A stretch of DNA of 64,000 nt from the NCBI RefSeq assembly GCF_005049235.1, contig NZ_SUMD01000008.1, forward strand, positions 62,001 to 126,000, read 5' to 3'. The stretch is from Rhodococcus oryzae (GTDB lineage: Bacteria > Actinomycetota > Actinomycetes > Mycobacteriales > Mycobacteriaceae). Position numbers and translations under genes: made by a program. The notes below the pieces were generated by a model. The model was given only the letters and a program-made list of their open reading frames with translations, was not told the origin of the DNA and ran no database searches. This document shows, in pieces, positions 63,308-64,000 of the stretch (positions within the stretch are counted from its first letter, which is position 1; every line of letters begins with the position of its first letter).

Positions 63308-63801
63308 GCCGATTCTCCGATCAGGGTGTACCCGGCGACCAGCCGGATCTGGTAGTTGACGTAGCCGATCAGCTGGGACACGGTCACGATCGCGGCCTCC
63401 GTCAGGCCGGCCGAGCGCAGGCCCTCGATTGCCTCCCTGCTGGCGGCCGAGGGGCCGACGGTGACCAACTCGGCGTGCCGCAGCAACGCCGCGAGCCCCG
63501 GGTCGTCGACGGTTCCCGCCGTCACCGCCGCGGCGAGATCCGGGGGCAGCAGCGCCGAATAGTGCTCGGCGAGTGCGGGTTGCGCGGCGAGCACGGCCAC
63601 CCGCAGCGCGACCGCCGCGAGCCGCTCGCGGTGCGGGGACGGCGCTCCGAAGAACGCGTCGTGGAGCCGCTGGGTGTGCTCCGCGACCGCGGGCCGTGCC
63701 GATCTGAGCGGGGACACCGCATCTGCCAGCGGGGCACCGAGTACCCCGTCCAGCACGTCCGCCGTCGGTTTCGGCGGGGACTGGGTCGATGACCTCGTCA
63801 T
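63304..63801 (-). CDS. CMD domain protein without the redox cysteines
   Basis: 165 residues. All-helical, AhpD-like fold (ERLAAVALRVAVLAAQPALAEHYSALL; LLRHAELVTVGPSAASREAIEGLRSAGLTEAAIVTVSQLIGYVNYQIRL), but no CxxC. It corresponds to the second partner of the Avi_7170-type pair. It overlaps both neighbours by 4 bp, so the three genes are one translationally coupled operon. Function unknown; it may form a complex with the cysteine-bearing partner. Confidence 0.8.
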   Translation of the reverse strand: MTRSSTQSPPKPTADVLDGVLGAPLADAVSPLRSARPAVAEHTQRLHDAFFGAPSPHRERLAAVALRVAVLAAQPALAEHYSALLPPDLAAAVTAGTVDDPGLAALLRHAELVTVGPSAASREAIEGLRSAGLTEAAIVTVSQLIGYVNYQIRLVAGYTLIGESA

Positions 63802-64000
63802 GATCGTGATTCCTTCCGGTAGGCGCCATTCCAGCCGAGGCGCGGGGCCACCTTCGTGGCGATGAGTTCGATGGAGTGCAGCGTGGCCGCCTGGTCGGGG
63901 TCGATCGGATGAACCTGGAAGATCAGGTCGGTGGACTGCTCCACTGCCGGATCGGCGGCGAGCAGGTCGGTCACCTCGTCCGGGGTGCCGACCACGGAAT
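63798..64000 (-). CDS. Luciferase-like FMN-dependent monooxygenase, C-terminal end (cut by window)
   Basis: Only the last 67 codons are visible: VVGTPDEVTDLLAADPAVEQ near the edge, then DLIFQVHPIDPDQAATLHSIELIATKVAPRLGW, the typical end of LLM-class flavin monooxygenases, and GAYRKESRS. Context with two CMD/alkylhydroperoxidase proteins points to the KPN_01858-type family. The rest lies beyond 64000. The stop overlaps the CMD gene start by 4 bp. Confidence 0.8.
   Translation of the reverse strand, partial: SVVGTPDEVTDLLAADPAVEQSTDLIFQVHPIDPDQAATLHSIELIATKVAPRLGWNGAYRKESRS

Overview
The window is high-GC actinobacterial chromosomal DNA, most likely from a Nocardia/Rhodococcus-type member of the Mycobacteriales. 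The evidence is gene order. The block dacB, a zinc metalloprotease of the F420-associated family, tilS and hpt, with divergent ppa, matches the mycobacterial order. So does the block holB, topA, a small conserved protein, cspA and a MrfA-like helicase. Mycobacterial-type signals, such as a SAM-IV riboswitch and an RRHVDLCR cysteine leader peptide, agree with this. No phage, insertion sequence, integrase, rRNA or CRISPR array was seen. There is one tRNA (Thr, anticodon CGT).

Layout. 1-5.8 kb: end of a DrrAB-type ABC exporter operon followed by two tandem multi-pass membrane kinases that both carry DFN instead of DFG. 5.8-6.9 kb: two small membrane proteins. 6.9-13.7 kb: amidase, hpt, tilS, metalloprotease and dacB on the minus strand, then ppa and a lexA-type repressor. 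13.7-22.4 kb: a marR-MFS drug efflux pair, a dienoyl-CoA isomerase-like crotonase, uraD, a LuxR regulator, an amidase, a TetR/membrane-protein pair with a clear dyad operator, and a YbaK-type deacylase. 22.4-26.1 kb: a sulfur-regulated neighbourhood. A flavin reductase sits behind a cysteine leader peptide and hairpin, and a cysteine-desulfurase-like enzyme plus a compact luciferase-like protein sit behind a SAM-IV riboswitch. 26.2-36.9 kb: amino acid dehydrogenase, SDR, LysE exporter, a large ATP-dependent LuxR regulator, several small stress or hypothetical proteins, and an ECF42-type sigma factor with its DGPF/YCII partner.

37.1-42.4 kb: a Pls/PosA-type synthetase (adenylation, thiolation, then three membrane-pair plus hexapeptide units) directly followed by an M1 zinc aminopeptidase. 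The architecture is that of epsilon-poly-lysine synthetase. By-eye reading of the adenylation pocket gives a lysine-like code. This is the most interesting candidate system here: a cationic homo-oligopeptide synthetase paired with its possible degrading or trimming peptidase. 42.4-49.1 kb: gntR-MFS pair, small membrane proteins, an RDD protein, a PH-domain protein, an EthD-like protein, a TetR/MBL-fold pair and tRNA-Thr. 49.2-62.6 kb: holB, VOC and AraC, topA, cspA, a helicase, a membrane protein with a kinase-like segment, and an APC permease. 62.7-64 kb: two alkylhydroperoxidase/CMD proteins and the end of a luciferase-like monooxygenase.

Functions are assigned from motifs and remembered family features. 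No database search was possible.
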